Source: JAPXLN01 sp033809515
GTDB taxonomy: Bacteria; Bacillota; Sulfobacillia; Fermentithermobacillales; Fermentithermobacillaceae
DNA: 64,000 nucleotides
Reading direction: 5' to 3'
NCBI GenBank assembly: GCA_033809515.1
Contig: JAPXLN010000008.1
Span: 1-64,000 of the forward strand
The notes beneath the pieces were generated by a model. The model did not search any database and was not told where the DNA came from. It worked only from the letters and a program-made list of their open reading frames with translations. Below, in pieces: positions 51,351 to 60,790 of the stretch; within the stretch, counting starts at the first letter, position 1; the number at the start of each line of letters is the position of its first letter. The translations under genes were made by a program, and so were the position numbers.

Positions 51351-53234
51351 TTACTGCTTGCAGATTCTGATCTCAGTGACCAGATTGTCTTTCATCTGTA
51401 CCCTTACGATGTGACCGATCCTAAGGGTGCTTGGAGCCATATCTGCTGTCTGATCTTCGTCTGTGACTGTGACGTTTGAGCTCAGGGTCACAGTGCGCTC
51501 TTTCTCCCCGTCATTGATGGTGACTCTGTTTGTCTCACTGAAGTAAAGACCGACGATCCTGCCTCCGAAGTCCCCGAAGGGAACCCGCACGTTTCGCTTA
51601 AGGATCTTGATCCACGTGACCAGGTCATTCTCAATGCCGAGCTCAACCTGGTCCCCTGGTTTAAGGTCCTCAACACGCAGGGTCGCCCCACTGTAGGTGA
51701 TCCTGACCTGGGCAGACAGCCGCAGCTGCAGCTGGCGGGGCGTCGTCTTCACCACAATGTCGGTGCGACCGGTCCCGTATTTGACCTCTGAGACAACTCC
51801 CGCAGCATCCGGATGTACCTCTTGATTCCGCGCAGTGATGGTCACCCGTGTGCATATCCCTTTTTCCAGCCGGAGGGTGACGGCATCTCCCACCGCTATC
51901 AACGAAGGAGACATGTCTTGCGCCTTGTATTCAACCACCACGTTTTTGTGGAGTTCCACCCTGTGTGAATGTCCACCCGCGTCCTTAACAGTGAGGAGCT
52001 TCTTTTCGGTGGTTCCTTCTACGGTCTCCTCTATGCCGGTCACGGTCCCCGTCAGATATTGGACATCCCCTTCTCTTGCCAGGATAACGATTGCGGTAAC
52101 CCGGTCATCGACCAGTGTTACCTGAACCGTGTCTCCGAGCTGCAGGTTACCAAAGGTTCGCTTGATACTCCCCTCGTAGATTGTGCAGGAATCGGCGAGT
52201 ATCACGGTCTTATTAGGCTGGCCGGCGATCTTGAGAGTCAGCGCAGGCGGCTCAATCTTGGCAACGATCTCACCCGTCAGCTTCCTGGCCGGGGTATCGG
52301 GCCTGCCCTTCAGAGTTATGAGAAGGGCCACATTGTCGTTATTGGAGAGCACTTCCACCCTGTCACCGACACGGAGATCGGTCAAAGCACCAGAACCCTT
52401 ACCTATGACCACCAGTACATCCGTGGATATGGTGTAGGCAAAATGCTTTCCGGATTCGGACTTCAAGGTCATGGTCCGCTTTGCTGGGTTGATGGCCTCG
52501 ATATAGCCTGTAACACGGAAGGGGGTTTCGTCCGGAAGCTCTTCATCGAGCATTCTACTGATTACGGCCGCCAATTCGGCCCTGGTTACAGGTTTGTTAG
52601 GCTGGAAAGTATGGTCAGTGTAGCCCTTGAACAAATTGAGCTCAACTGCTACTGCAACATACCCGATGCGGTCGCGAGGTATGGCCTTAGCGTCTTTGAA
52701 CGGAAGGGTTGCTCCCATCTTCGCCTGGGCCTTATCCTCAAGACCCATAGCCCTGACCATGACCATGGCCACCCACGACCTGTCGGCAGGCGCATTCGGG
52801 CGCAGTTCAGACAGTTCCACCCAGCCTTCATCAAGGGCGACCTGAATGTATCCAACCGCCCAGCTGCTGCCTGCCAGTTCCTTTGCTCGATCCTCAAGGT
52901 CAAAAGCTCTGACCATCATTGTGAGAGCTTCAGCTTGTTTGACAGCGCTATTTGGCTTGAACACGTTGCCCGGGTAACCTGTGATGATCCCAAGGGCCTT
53001 CATCTTCGCTATGACCTCAAGGGCCCACGCAGCTTCGTCACAGTCAGAGAAACGAAGGTTGCCAAGTTTCTTCATGTTCTTTTCCGCTTTTTCTATGAAC
53101 TTCTCAAGATCCTTTAGCCCTTTCCAGGCTTTCTCCGCTTTCGCCTCGGCGACGCCTGCGCTTCCCAACACCAGGGTCGCTGCAAGCATCAAGGCTATGG
53201 CCGGAGCAAGTAATTTCCAACTCCTTCTCATCAT
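51351..53234 (-). CDS. S-layer homology (SLH) protein with five OB-like repeats
   Basis: A 627-residue secreted surface protein. Residues 1-31 are a signal peptide ending AGVAEA. Three SLH motifs follow in residues about 60-230 (IITGYPGNVFKPNSAVKQAEAL, WVELSELRPNAPADRSWVAMV, LFKGYTDHTFQPNKPVTRAEL), which would bind secondary wall polymer. The rest is about five copies of a roughly 75-residue beta module, each with G.I..I at its start and L.(V/L)GD.V.(V/L) near its end. ATG at 53234 has AGGAGGCGG upstream. It likely belongs to the S-layer or coats the wall. Confidence 0.9.
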   Translation of the reverse strand: MMRRSWKLLAPAIALMLAATLVLGSAGVAEAKAEKAWKGLKDLEKFIEKAEKNMKKLGNLRFSDCDEAAWALEVIAKMKALGIITGYPGNVFKPNSAVKQAEALTMMVRAFDLEDRAKELAGSSWAVGYIQVALDEGWVELSELRPNAPADRSWVAMVMVRAMGLEDKAQAKMGATLPFKDAKAIPRDRIGYVAVAVELNLFKGYTDHTFQPNKPVTRAELAAVISRMLDEELPDETPFRVTGYIEAINPAKRTMTLKSESGKHFAYTISTDVLVVIGKGSGALTDLRVGDRVEVLSNNDNVALLITLKGRPDTPARKLTGEIVAKIEPPALTLKIAGQPNKTVILADSCTIYEGSIKRTFGNLQLGDTVQVTLVDDRVTAIVILAREGDVQYLTGTVTGIEETVEGTTEKKLLTVKDAGGHSHRVELHKNVVVEYKAQDMSPSLIAVGDAVTLRLEKGICTRVTITARNQEVHPDAAGVVSEVKYGTGRTDIVVKTTPRQLQLRLSAQVRITYSGATLRVEDLKPGDQVELGIENDLVTWIKILKRNVRVPFGDFGGRIVGLYFSETNRVTINDGEKERTVTLSSNVTVTDEDQTADMAPSTLRIGHIVRVQMKDNLVTEIRICKQ

Positions 53235-53369
53235 CTAACCGCCTCCTTTTCGTCTCGTCCGGTGAGTCCATCGCACATATATATCGCATCCAGGTCAGAA
53301 TTTATGGCCGCAACTCCTGGAAGTTCAGACGCAAGATTCACGGAGTTGTTCCTCTATGTGGTCTTTATT

Positions 53370-54584
53370 TCAGGATTTGCCATGGAATCGAAGCGTGTGG
53401 ATCCGTTCAAGAGTGGTGGGATGAGTCCAGGCAAACCACCTGATGAACCAAGGCGGTTCCACATCACCCAGGTTGACCCTGGCAAGATTTACCTGACTCG
53501 AGACGAAGGCGCCATGATCGCCTGTAAGCTGCAGTGAGTACTCATCTGACTGGGTTTCGAACCTTCGCGATAACCAGGCTGACGCAGGGCTCAGGGCATA
53601 GCCTGCAAGCATGGCGAACAGAAGCAGCGTCATGAGGTAACGTTCCAGTCTCCCGTAGGTCCATGAGGTCCCCGGCCTGCCCCCAACCGCCTGAAACAAC
53701 CCCAGCACAAGCATGGTTCCGGCAAAAGACGCTGCAATATCCTTGGTTACATGCCCAAACCTCCAATGGGCAAGCTCGTGAGCCACCACCAGCCGGATTT
53801 CCTCTCTGCTATGCCCCTGGAGCAGGGTATCGTAAAGGACCACCTGTTTGGTCCTGCCTAACCCGGCAAAATAGGCATTGGCTCTTGCAGTCTTCCTGGA
53901 AGCCTCCATGACCAAAACCGTGTCTACTTTCATACAGGCTTGCTCAGCAAGGTCCTGAACGTCGCCCAAGAGCTCAGGGTCTGTTAAGGGGTAAAACACA
54001 TCAAACATTGGAGCTATTACCGAAGGATAGATGGCAGCGACGAAGAGGCTTGCGAGGAATATAAGCCCGCCAAGCCAGCAGTGCCATGTTCGGGGAAACC
54101 TCATTAAAAGCCAGGCTGCCGTGCCTCCGGCTGCACCGTAGACCATGAGGGAAAGCATACCGCTCTTTCCGTATTCCGTGAGCCACGTGGAGAAGGTCAT
54201 ACGGCTGAGGCCGTAGCGCCGCTCCACGTAAAAACTGGAGTAAGCGGCAAACGGAAATCGCGCCAGAAGAAGAAGTCCATCCACGATAAGCCCTAGAAGA
54301 ACACCCATTCGGACAGCTTTCCACAAAGTCAGGGAACCCTGGAAGTGCACGCTCAAAATGGGGGTTCTCGAAAGATACCATACAACAAGAAAAGCTGTAA
54401 GCGTTGACAGGCCTGCGGAAACATAAGCCCGAGACGCCCTTGCCCTGGAACGGACAAGAAAGGCCTCATCAAAATAGGAAAGCGCCTCTTCTGAAGAAAC
54501 CCTGGGCAACACAGCAAATACAAGCCACAGTCCGGCGAAGATCAGAGCCAGCATCCATGCAAATCTCATGATTGACTCAGCCAT
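53370..54584 (-). CDS. M48 family zinc metalloprotease (Ste24/HtpX-like)
   Basis: A 404-residue membrane protease. The zinc site is VVAHELAHWRFGH, with the third ligand Glu in ETQSDEYSLQLTG. About six or seven membrane segments surround it, and the N-terminal stretch YGLSRMTFSTWLTEYGKSG is typical of the Ste24 (CAAX protease) group. It probably removes damaged or lipid-linked membrane proteins. The ATG at 54584 follows the end of the epimerase gene by 19 bases; a second ATG at 54569 is possible. The two genes look co-transcribed. Confidence 0.9.
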   Translation of the reverse strand: MAESIMRFAWMLALIFAGLWLVFAVLPRVSSEEALSYFDEAFLVRSRARASRAYVSAGLSTLTAFLVVWYLSRTPILSVHFQGSLTLWKAVRMGVLLGLIVDGLLLLARFPFAAYSSFYVERRYGLSRMTFSTWLTEYGKSGMLSLMVYGAAGGTAAWLLMRFPRTWHCWLGGLIFLASLFVAAIYPSVIAPMFDVFYPLTDPELLGDVQDLAEQACMKVDTVLVMEASRKTARANAYFAGLGRTKQVVLYDTLLQGHSREEIRLVVAHELAHWRFGHVTKDIAASFAGTMLVLGLFQAVGGRPGTSWTYGRLERYLMTLLLFAMLAGYALSPASAWLSRRFETQSDEYSLQLTGDHGAFVSSQVNLARVNLGDVEPPWFIRWFAWTHPTTLERIHTLRFHGKS

Positions 54585-54603
54585 TCGTCTCGCCACCCTG
54601 ACA

Positions 54604-56733
54604 CTAACCGGGAGATCCCGAAGACCCCGGCGACCCGGGCAATCCGGAAGACCCCGCGGGTACACTGGATCCCGGCGTCCCCTTCCCTATCCCGGACTCA
54701 AACGATACCTCTTCAACGGTTCGTGTATCAGCTTTGTAAGAAGGAACCATACTGCAGAGCGTTCTTATAATATCCTCTCTCCTGGAGGCAAGAACCAAAC
54801 CGCGCTTCAATCCGGAATCCCCATTCTCAAGCCCCCCGGAGGCATCGCCGGCTGCTGCCTCCCCATATGCCCGGGTCCACAGGTTTGCCCGGAGGCCTCC
54901 TGGCGCAGGCGGTGAATTGCTCGCAGGGAACAACCTCAACGGGTAGTCGACAGGAAAGCAGAGTTCCTCAAGCCTGGCCAGATCCTCAAGGCAGGCGTCC
55001 ACTGACCTCAGGTTCTGCATGGCCACGTAAATCTGAGAGTGCTGAGTAGCTGAGACTCCTTCTTCTGCAGTGAGAATCTCCTCGTAGAGTTTCTCCCCCT
55101 GGCGCACGCCTGTGTACACAATGGGAATCTCAACATGAGGCGCGTACCCCGACAACCTGATCATGTGCTCAGCAAGGTCTATGATCTTCACAGGTTTGCC
55201 CATGTCCAGGACAAAAACTTCTCCCCCATTGCCCATGGTACCTGCCTGAAGAACCAGGAGCACAGCTTCTTTGATTGTCATGAAATACCTTGTCATGTCA
55301 GGATGGGTGACAGTGACCGGGCCTCCTCTGGATATTTGCTCTTTGAAGATTGGAACTACACTGCCGCTTGAACCAAGGACGTTTCCAAACCGGACCGAAA
55401 CAAAGACAGTACCTTCAGACAAGGTGTTCATGAGCTGCACTACTTTCTCGCCCACGCGCTTGGTGACGCCCATGACGCTGGTGGGGTTCACAGCCTTATC
55501 TGTGGATATCATCACGAACCGCTCCGCCTTGTGGAAGAGGGCCTCTCTGGCAACGTTCATGGTTCCGAAAACGTTGGTCTTTACCGCCTCTTCAGGACTA
55601 TCTTCCATAAGCGGCACATGCTTGTGTGCCGCAGCGTGAAACACGCACTGGGGTCTGTGAGCTGCAAACACATCCTGTATCCTGGCCAGGTCGCGAACAT
55701 CGGCTATGACCGTAACACATTCCACGCCAGGGAAGTCCCGTCTGAGATTCCTGAAGGTCTGAAACACCGAGTTTTCCCCGTGTCCAAGAAGAACTATCTT
55801 CCTGGGAGAAAAGCCGGCCACTTGCGCGCATATTTCGGACCCTATGGAACCTCCGGCTCCGGTAACAAGGACGGTTTTCCCTGAAATGCTCGCCTCTATC
55901 CTGGTCGTGTCGATCTCCACCTCGGGCCTTCCCAGAAGATCCTCAACCGCAATGTCCCTGATCATATCCAGATGAAAGGTCTCTCCAATGTGCAGTAGGT
56001 GGGGGAAAACCTTCATCTTCACCTGCAACCCCTGGCAGGTCTGTATTACCTCTCGCACAATGTCACCGGGAGCGCTGGGCATTGCGATAATGACTTCATG
56101 AACCCTGTCTGACTTGATTACGTCAGGGACGCATTCGCGATTGCCCAGGACTTTCGCGCCGTATATTGAGGACCCCCTCTTGCGGGGATCGTCATCTATG
56201 TAACCCACCACTTTTCGCCTGGGCAGGGCAGGCTTGGAGAGCTCGCGTCCCAGTATGGCGCCTGCGTCGCCTGCGCCTACTACAAGAACCCGGATCTCAT
56301 CGTTGTTCCGGTCCATGAAACGCTGTGCCTTCTGCCCAAGGCGTATGCAGAGCCTTACCGAAATTCGCACACCGCCCACAAACACGAAAATCAAGACCCC
56401 GGCTATCACGATAACGCTTCTGGGGAAACTTGGGCTTACCCAGCGGCGCATGATGATCCAAAGGGCACAACCGGACAAGGAACTCCCGGTGAAAGATGCC
56501 AGGAGCTCGTCGACGCTTGCATGGCGAAGACTACGCGTGTACAGACCCAGTGCTGCCAAAATCGCTATCGATACGCAAGTGAAAGGAGCTGCCGCCTGCA
56601 TATGGCTGGCCAAATGAGCCTCAGGGATGTCTCCCTCAAATCTGAGGTAAAGAGCAAGCATTACAGCTACGTTCACAAGAACCGAGTCAACAACCACAAG
56701 GTAGAACCTCCTGGCATTGCCATTGGGCACCAC
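54604..56733 (-). CDS. Membrane-bound nucleotide-sugar epimerase/dehydratase (CapD/FlaA1/PglF-like)
   Basis: A 709-residue protein. Four membrane helices (residues about 10-130) are followed by a first Rossmann domain (VLVVGAGDAGAILGREL) and a second SDR domain with KTVLVTGAGGSIGSEI, VFHAAAHKHVPLMEDSPEEA and ISTDKAVNPTSVMGVTKR. Such proteins dehydrate or epimerise UDP-GlcNAc-type sugars for surface glycans. The last 100 residues are extra, and the final 22 form a Gly/Ser/Pro-rich, collagen-like tail (SSGLPGSPGSSGSPG). GTG at 56733 follows GGGGAG. Together with the SLH protein it points to a decorated cell surface. Confidence 0.9.
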   Translation of the reverse strand: MVPNGNARRFYLVVVDSVLVNVAVMLALYLRFEGDIPEAHLASHMQAAAPFTCVSIAILAALGLYTRSLRHASVDELLASFTGSSLSGCALWIIMRRWVSPSFPRSVIVIAGVLIFVFVGGVRISVRLCIRLGQKAQRFMDRNNDEIRVLVVGAGDAGAILGRELSKPALPRRKVVGYIDDDPRKRGSSIYGAKVLGNRECVPDVIKSDRVHEVIIAMPSAPGDIVREVIQTCQGLQVKMKVFPHLLHIGETFHLDMIRDIAVEDLLGRPEVEIDTTRIEASISGKTVLVTGAGGSIGSEICAQVAGFSPRKIVLLGHGENSVFQTFRNLRRDFPGVECVTVIADVRDLARIQDVFAAHRPQCVFHAAAHKHVPLMEDSPEEAVKTNVFGTMNVAREALFHKAERFVMISTDKAVNPTSVMGVTKRVGEKVVQLMNTLSEGTVFVSVRFGNVLGSSGSVVPIFKEQISRGGPVTVTHPDMTRYFMTIKEAVLLVLQAGTMGNGGEVFVLDMGKPVKIIDLAEHMIRLSGYAPHVEIPIVYTGVRQGEKLYEEILTAEEGVSATQHSQIYVAMQNLRSVDACLEDLARLEELCFPVDYPLRLFPASNSPPAPGGLRANLWTRAYGEAAAGDASGGLENGDSGLKRGLVLASRREDIIRTLCSMVPSYKADTRTVEEVSFESGIGKGTPGSSVPAGSSGLPGSPGSSGSPG

Positions 56734-56882
56734 TGCTCATTACTCCCCTGTTAGTAGTTCTCGGGCTCAAACCATAGCGGTCTGTCCCGGACTAGTGCAT
56801 AGAGCCGTTTCCACTGCAAAGATTCGGATATGAAATCATTCTGCTGTTATTGCTGTTACTGCTTTGCTACTGTGTTCTAACC

Positions 56883-57362
56883 TCAGGTCAAAACCGTTGA
56901 GAGCAATGTTTTCGCTTCGCAGAAGAACTTGTGGTCGTTGTTGCATGCAAAAGCCAGGGCTTCCATGGGACACAGTTTCTGGCGGCGAAGATCCATAACC
57001 GAGTGAATCTCTCGAAAGGACTCAACCACAACCCCACGCCGCTCAGCCTCTTGAATAGCCAGAGTGCTGGCAGTCTCTCCCCACATGAATCTGGCCCCAA
57101 TGAAGGCGCCAAGGCGAAAAGCTGCCAGGCCCAATACCTTGTCGCCAAACACATAACTGCAAGACGAGGCAGGAAGACGAGCCTGATGTCGCTCCGCCAA
57201 CCTAAGGGCAGGGATTATTCCCCGTCCAATCTCCCTGTCAATAACGATTCCGCGACTTACCAGCACTGCGGACCATCCGTGACTTATGGCTTGCCTGGCG
57301 AGTCTCACATCAGCATCCACAGCCAGGTCGAATCTCACCGCGTGTTTTGCATGCATCATGGA
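56883..57362 (-). CDS. DUF1893 family protein
   Basis: A 159-residue protein of the DUF1893 (TM1506-like) group, whose fold resembles cytidine deaminase but whose role is unknown. Conserved blocks: SAVLVSRGIVIDREIGRGIIPAL, VFGDKVLGLAAFRLGAFIGA and the C-terminal LCPMEALAF with its Cys. I start at ATG 57362, with GAGGTGA about ten bases upstream; a longer TTG start at 57386 is possible. It is transcribed leftward from the divergent region shared with dinB. Confidence 0.75.
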   Translation of the reverse strand, partial: SMMHAKHAVRFDLAVDADVRLARQAISHGWSAVLVSRGIVIDREIGRGIIPALRLAERHQARLPASSCSYVFGDKVLGLAAFRLGAFIGARFMWGETASTLAIQEAERRGVVVESFREIHSVMDLRRQKLCPMEALAFACNNDHKFFCEAKTLLSTVLT

Positions 57363-57635
57363 ATCAAACGTCACCTCGACCGGCAACCGCGAGTTTCAAA
57401 CAGTGCTTCGTTATGTGCTGCGAACCGATTATCAATTCTTGTCGCAATATCGTAGCAACAATATCCATGTTTCTACCTTTCTGAGGAAAGTCCTTCCTTG
57501 ACCCTTTGGTTTGAACAAGACCTTTGGGCTTTGTTGCGGTACTCTCGTAACGGTCTCCCGATGGTTTCCCGGGACCATCAGGGCGCGCTGCCAGCGCTCC
57601 CCGGGTGTATACTGTTGCTTGGAGGTACTGCTCAG
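57363..57635. other. Divergent intergenic region between DUF1893 gene and dinB
   Basis: 273 bases with no supported gene; the dinB frame is open here to 57498 but the sequence is not polymerase-like. Promoters for both genes should lie here. I see no clear LexA-like (SOS) box of the Bacillus CGAAC-N4-GTTCG type. Confidence 0.4.
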
Positions 57636-58793
57636 ATGTCCTGGCCCAGAGTCATCATACTTATAGATGCCGACGCCTTCTTTGCCTCAATCGAGCAACG
57701 AGATAACCCTGAATACCGCGGGAAACCCGTTATAGTCGGCGCCAGACCCGGTACCCGAGGCGTGGTGGCGACATGCTCCTATGAGGCGCGAAAGTTCGGC
57801 GTCCGCTCTGCCATGCCCATTTCCCAGGCCTATCGGCTCTGTCCCCACGGAATCTACGTTGGCCACAACATGGCAAAGTACCAGAAGGTATCAGCCCGGA
57901 TGTTTGATGTCTGTCACAAATTCACTCCCCTTGTGGAGAAAGTCTCAATAGACGAAGGCTATCTGGACATAACCCCCCTCCCCGGCAAAGAGACTGCCCG
58001 GTCAATACGCAGGGAAATCCGGGAATCCCTTGGGATAACGGTGACAGCAGGGGTCTCCTACTGCCGCTATCTCGCAAAAATAGCCGCAGAGGAAAGCAAA
58101 CCCGACGGCCTCGGGGTCATTGGGCCCGAGGATGCTGATGCGTTCCTCCAGGACCTTTCCGTGTCCAAACTCCCGGGAGTAGGTCCGAAAACAGCAGATT
58201 CCCTGACACGAGAAGGAATTACCACGGTAGGCCACCTCAGGACCATGCCGCCTGCATGGTTTCAGGCGAGATTCGGCAAGACGGGAGTCCGGATGCAACA
58301 GCTTTCTATGGGCATAGACAATACGCCGGTGAGCCCTGCCCAGAGGGCCAAGTCCATCAGTGAGGAGGTCACCTTCAATGAAGACCAGGACGAACAGGAA
58401 TTTCTGCTGGCTGTTTTGGCCCGGCTGTCACAGGACGTTGGACACCGCCTAAGAACCGCCGGACTACGCTGCCGCACGGCCGGCATCAAGGTGCGCTACA
58501 GCGATTTTTCCACTTTGACCCGGGAGAAGTCACTGCCGGTTCCCTTTGCGTCAGACGCCGAGATATTCCAGTGTGCCAAGGAACTGTTTCAGGCCCTGCC
58601 CGGCTCCTCGCGCCCTGTGAGACTCCTGGGCGTAGGCGTAAAGTCTCTGGAGCCTTCCCAGACAGTTCAGCCAATGCTGCTTGCGGAGGAGGAGAAACCC
58701 TGGCAGGATGTGTCCAGGGTAATGGACTCCCTCCGCATCAAATACGGCAAGAAAATGATCAGCCTGGGCGCAGCTATACGGAAGAAACGCTGA
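57636..58793 (+). CDS. dinB: DNA polymerase IV (Y-family)
   Basis: A 385-residue translesion polymerase. The first metal motif is ILIDADAFFASIEQ, with the nucleotide-binding PVIVGARPGTRGVVATCSYEARKFGVRSAMP. The second metal motif reads SIDEGYLD, where Gly replaces the usual Ala. The thumb HhH region VSKLPGVGPKTADSL and a little-finger domain follow. It lacks an obvious C-terminal clamp motif. ATG at 57636 has GGAGGT nine bases before it; the 46 upstream codons are not conserved. Confidence 0.94.
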   Translation: MSWPRVIILIDADAFFASIEQRDNPEYRGKPVIVGARPGTRGVVATCSYEARKFGVRSAMPISQAYRLCPHGIYVGHNMAKYQKVSARMFDVCHKFTPLVEKVSIDEGYLDITPLPGKETARSIRREIRESLGITVTAGVSYCRYLAKIAAEESKPDGLGVIGPEDADAFLQDLSVSKLPGVGPKTADSLTREGITTVGHLRTMPPAWFQARFGKTGVRMQQLSMGIDNTPVSPAQRAKSISEEVTFNEDQDEQEFLLAVLARLSQDVGHRLRTAGLRCRTAGIKVRYSDFSTLTREKSLPVPFASDAEIFQCAKELFQALPGSSRPVRLLGVGVKSLEPSQTVQPMLLAEEEKPWQDVSRVMDSLRIKYGKKMISLGAAIRKKR

Positions 58794-58826
58794 CCGCCGG
58801 CAGATACTATCCCCGGAGGGATCCTG

Positions 58827-59279
58827 ATGACCCGGAATATCTGGACAAGAGCTCTTTGGGGCGGAGTAATCGGAGTAATCGCCGAGGACCTGGTTTTCGC
58901 CATAGGCAGGGCCGGAGGGTGGATGCGCATTAACCTCCTGTCGGCCCTGGCAGGAGTGATTACCAGCCGTCCCGTAGCTTCATCCCCCAGCGGAATGATC
59001 CTGGGCTTTGTCGTCCACGTCCTGGCAAGCATCCTCTGGGCGCTCATTTTCACTGCAGTGATAAGAGCTTTTCATTCGCGCCACAACCTTGTTGCCGGTC
59101 TGATCAGCGGGCTCCTTATGTGGCTCCTGTGGGGTCTTACTCTTACCCCTGCAGGGATCACGCCTGCGCCGTGGACTATGGGGACTCCGACCACAATATT
59201 TACCCTGGTAGGCACCCTGGCCCATGGGGTCGCCATCGGATGGGCAGTAAGTGAAGAAGCAGTAGGGGTAAGGACCTGA
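58827..59279 (+). CDS. Small four-helix membrane protein, unknown
   Basis: A 150-residue membrane protein with four hydrophobic segments (about residues 10-28, 58-80, 90-108 and 125-143). Gly and small residues are common in the helices (LWGGVIGVIAEDLVFAIG). I do not recognise a family. ATG at 58827 has CGGAGGG upstream. It lies 33 bases after dinB, so co-transcription is likely, though a functional link is not evident. Confidence 0.7.
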   Translation: MTRNIWTRALWGGVIGVIAEDLVFAIGRAGGWMRINLLSALAGVITSRPVASSPSGMILGFVVHVLASILWALIFTAVIRAFHSRHNLVAGLISGLLMWLLWGLTLTPAGITPAPWTMGTPTTIFTLVGTLAHGVAIGWAVSEEAVGVRT

Positions 59280-59311
59280 CGGTGTTCCTGATAGCTCACA
59301 GGCACATAACC

Positions 59312-59905
59312 CTACTTTTCTGCCCAGAACTTAAGGCCTTCCAACATCGCCTGGAAACCTTTACTCCGAGAACCAAGCCATACAGCAAGCAGAAACAGGG
59401 CTGTCACTGCGACTGTAGCTATTTCGAAGTTGCCGTCAAGGTATTCACTGGCCTTTTCCCCCAGGAAAAACACGAGTCCGCCCTCAAGAAAGAACCTGCC
59501 GGCCCTTCCTAGAGCTGAGGCCGCGACAAACGCGCTCAGGGGAACCCTGAACATGCCTGCGCTGAGCGTAGACAGTTTGAAGGGAACAGGGGTGAACGCA
59601 GCCACACCTACTGCCCATCCGCCATAGCGAAGAAACAGGCTCTCGGCTTTCTCCACTGTCTCACGGGGGAAGAACCTTTCGATGACAGGTCTTCCGGCTT
59701 TCTTCCCTATGTAGTAACCTGCCACCCCTCCCAGCACTGATCCCAAAGTGCAAAGGAGCGCATACATCCCGGATTTTGCCGGACTTACAAGACACAAGGC
59801 CAGAAGAAGCATATCAGGGGGAACAGGCAGGAATATTGATTCGAAGAAAGCGCAGACGAACAGACCTGCCGGCCCGTGATCCAGCAGCGATACAATACCT
59901 TCCAT
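59312..59905 (-). CDS. DedA/YqaA-like (VTT domain) membrane protein
   Basis: A 197-residue membrane protein of the SNARE-associated/VTT type. The core has FFESIFLPVPPDMLLLALCLVSP, LGSVLGGVAGYYIGKKAGRPVIERFF and the conserved FTPVPFKLSTLSAGMFRVP with its helix-breaking Pro residues and Lys. Relatives act in lipid scrambling or membrane homeostasis. ATG at 59905 has GGAGATG nearby. It lies downstream of rnpB on the same strand, separated by 170 bases. Confidence 0.88.
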   Translation of the reverse strand: MEGIVSLLDHGPAGLFVCAFFESIFLPVPPDMLLLALCLVSPAKSGMYALLCTLGSVLGGVAGYYIGKKAGRPVIERFFPRETVEKAESLFLRYGGWAVGVAAFTPVPFKLSTLSAGMFRVPLSAFVAASALGRAGRFFLEGGLVFFLGEKASEYLDGNFEIATVAVTALFLLAVWLGSRSKGFQAMLEGLKFWAEK

Positions 59906-60075
59906 TCAGCCACATCTCCGGTCTTAGCAAGCGGCGTGCTGTACAAAGAATCATCTTTGCATTGTGCCGTGCTCAGGTGATTACCCTGCACTAATTCTCG
60001 TTGCTGTCTTCTTTTCCTCTTCGAATCCCGGTGATATCTCTCGCCATCAGAGGGCCCAACGGACACTCAAAAAGG

Positions 60076-60508
60076 AGGTAAGCAGGTCTGTAAGCCGGGT
60101 TCTGTCGAGAGTGGTCATCCATCTGGGAAGAAAGTTGCCTTTCTCCTCTTGCGACCGTACCCGAGGACTCGGCGGGCAGCGTCATCGTCCTCCTATTTGG
60201 TCTTGCTCCGGGTGGGGTTTGCCCGGCCAACCGGTCACCCGGCTGCCGGTGGTCTCTTACACCACCATTTCACCCTTACCTTTGCACCCCTTGGTCCTTG
60301 CTCTTGCGCCTCTGGCTTGGGCATGCCTCCAGGCGTCTTCAAGGACCGGACCGCAAAGGCGGTTTGTTTCTGTGGCACTTTCCCTAAGGTCACCCCCGCT
60401 GGGTGTTACCCAGCACCCTGCCCTACGGAGCCCGGACTTTCCTCAGACACGTCTTGCAGGACATACCCGCAGACGACATGCCTGCGACCACTTAACCTGC
60501 TTACCCGA
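60076..60508 (-). ncRNA. rnpB: RNase P RNA, class A
   Basis: The catalytic RNA of RNase P, about 433 bases. P1 pairs GGTAAGCAGGT at the 5' end with ACCTGCTTACC at the 3' end. Conserved core strings are present on the minus strand: the P4/J strands around GTGGTCGCAGG, GAAAGTCCGGGCTCC near the 5' end, GGGTAAGGGTGAAATGGTGG in the middle, and ACAGAACCCGGCTTACAG near the 3' end. A TTTTT run follows P1 as a terminator. No protein is encoded here. Confidence 0.96.
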
Positions 60509-60514
60509 GCATAA

Positions 60515-60543
60515 TATAACAAGGCCGGTGGAAGGCGTCAAAG
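60515..60543 (-). promoter_or_regulatory. Promoter of rnpB
   Basis: On the minus strand TTGACG and TATATT are 17 bases apart. The predicted start falls at about 60508, exactly where P1 of the RNA begins. Confidence 0.85.
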
Positions 60544-60790
60544 CGCATTAGCCACTTAACACCCTTGCTGCGAGTTTTCTCGCATTGACTGCAAGGTTCT
60601 CGCAAATACCGGCCTGTCTAGTTTACTTGGGGTGTGACATTATGTCAACCGACCGCCCCCGGCGGTTGCTGAACCGGCTGTGACTTGCCGCTCATCCCTT
60701 ACGTATCTTTGAAATGAAACTGCAGCTGCAACCGGCAGGTGTCTGAAGAAAGAAGCAAAGGGGTTCCCTGCTGTTGTTCCCTGGTGTTCC
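60544..60790. other. Intergenic region between rnpB and the sigma-factor gene
   Basis: About 250 bases without a gene. It holds the perfect palindrome TGACAT-T-ATGTCA at 60635-60647, a likely protein-binding site, a GCGAG/CTCGC hairpin near 60570, and a CGGTT/AACCG hairpin near 60663. It should contain the promoter of the sigma-factor gene; no consensus was seen. Confidence 0.45.

Noticed and set aside
51969..53117. 382-codon plus-strand frame
   Set aside because: It is antisense to the SLH protein gene, whose signal peptide, SLH motifs and ribosome site are certain.
57363..57635. SOS (LexA) box before dinB
   Set aside because: No sequence close to CGAAC-N4-GTTCG is present.
60149..60514. 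Protein-coding frames in both directions
   Set aside because: The sequence is the RNase P RNA gene, with P1 helix, conserved core and promoter in place.
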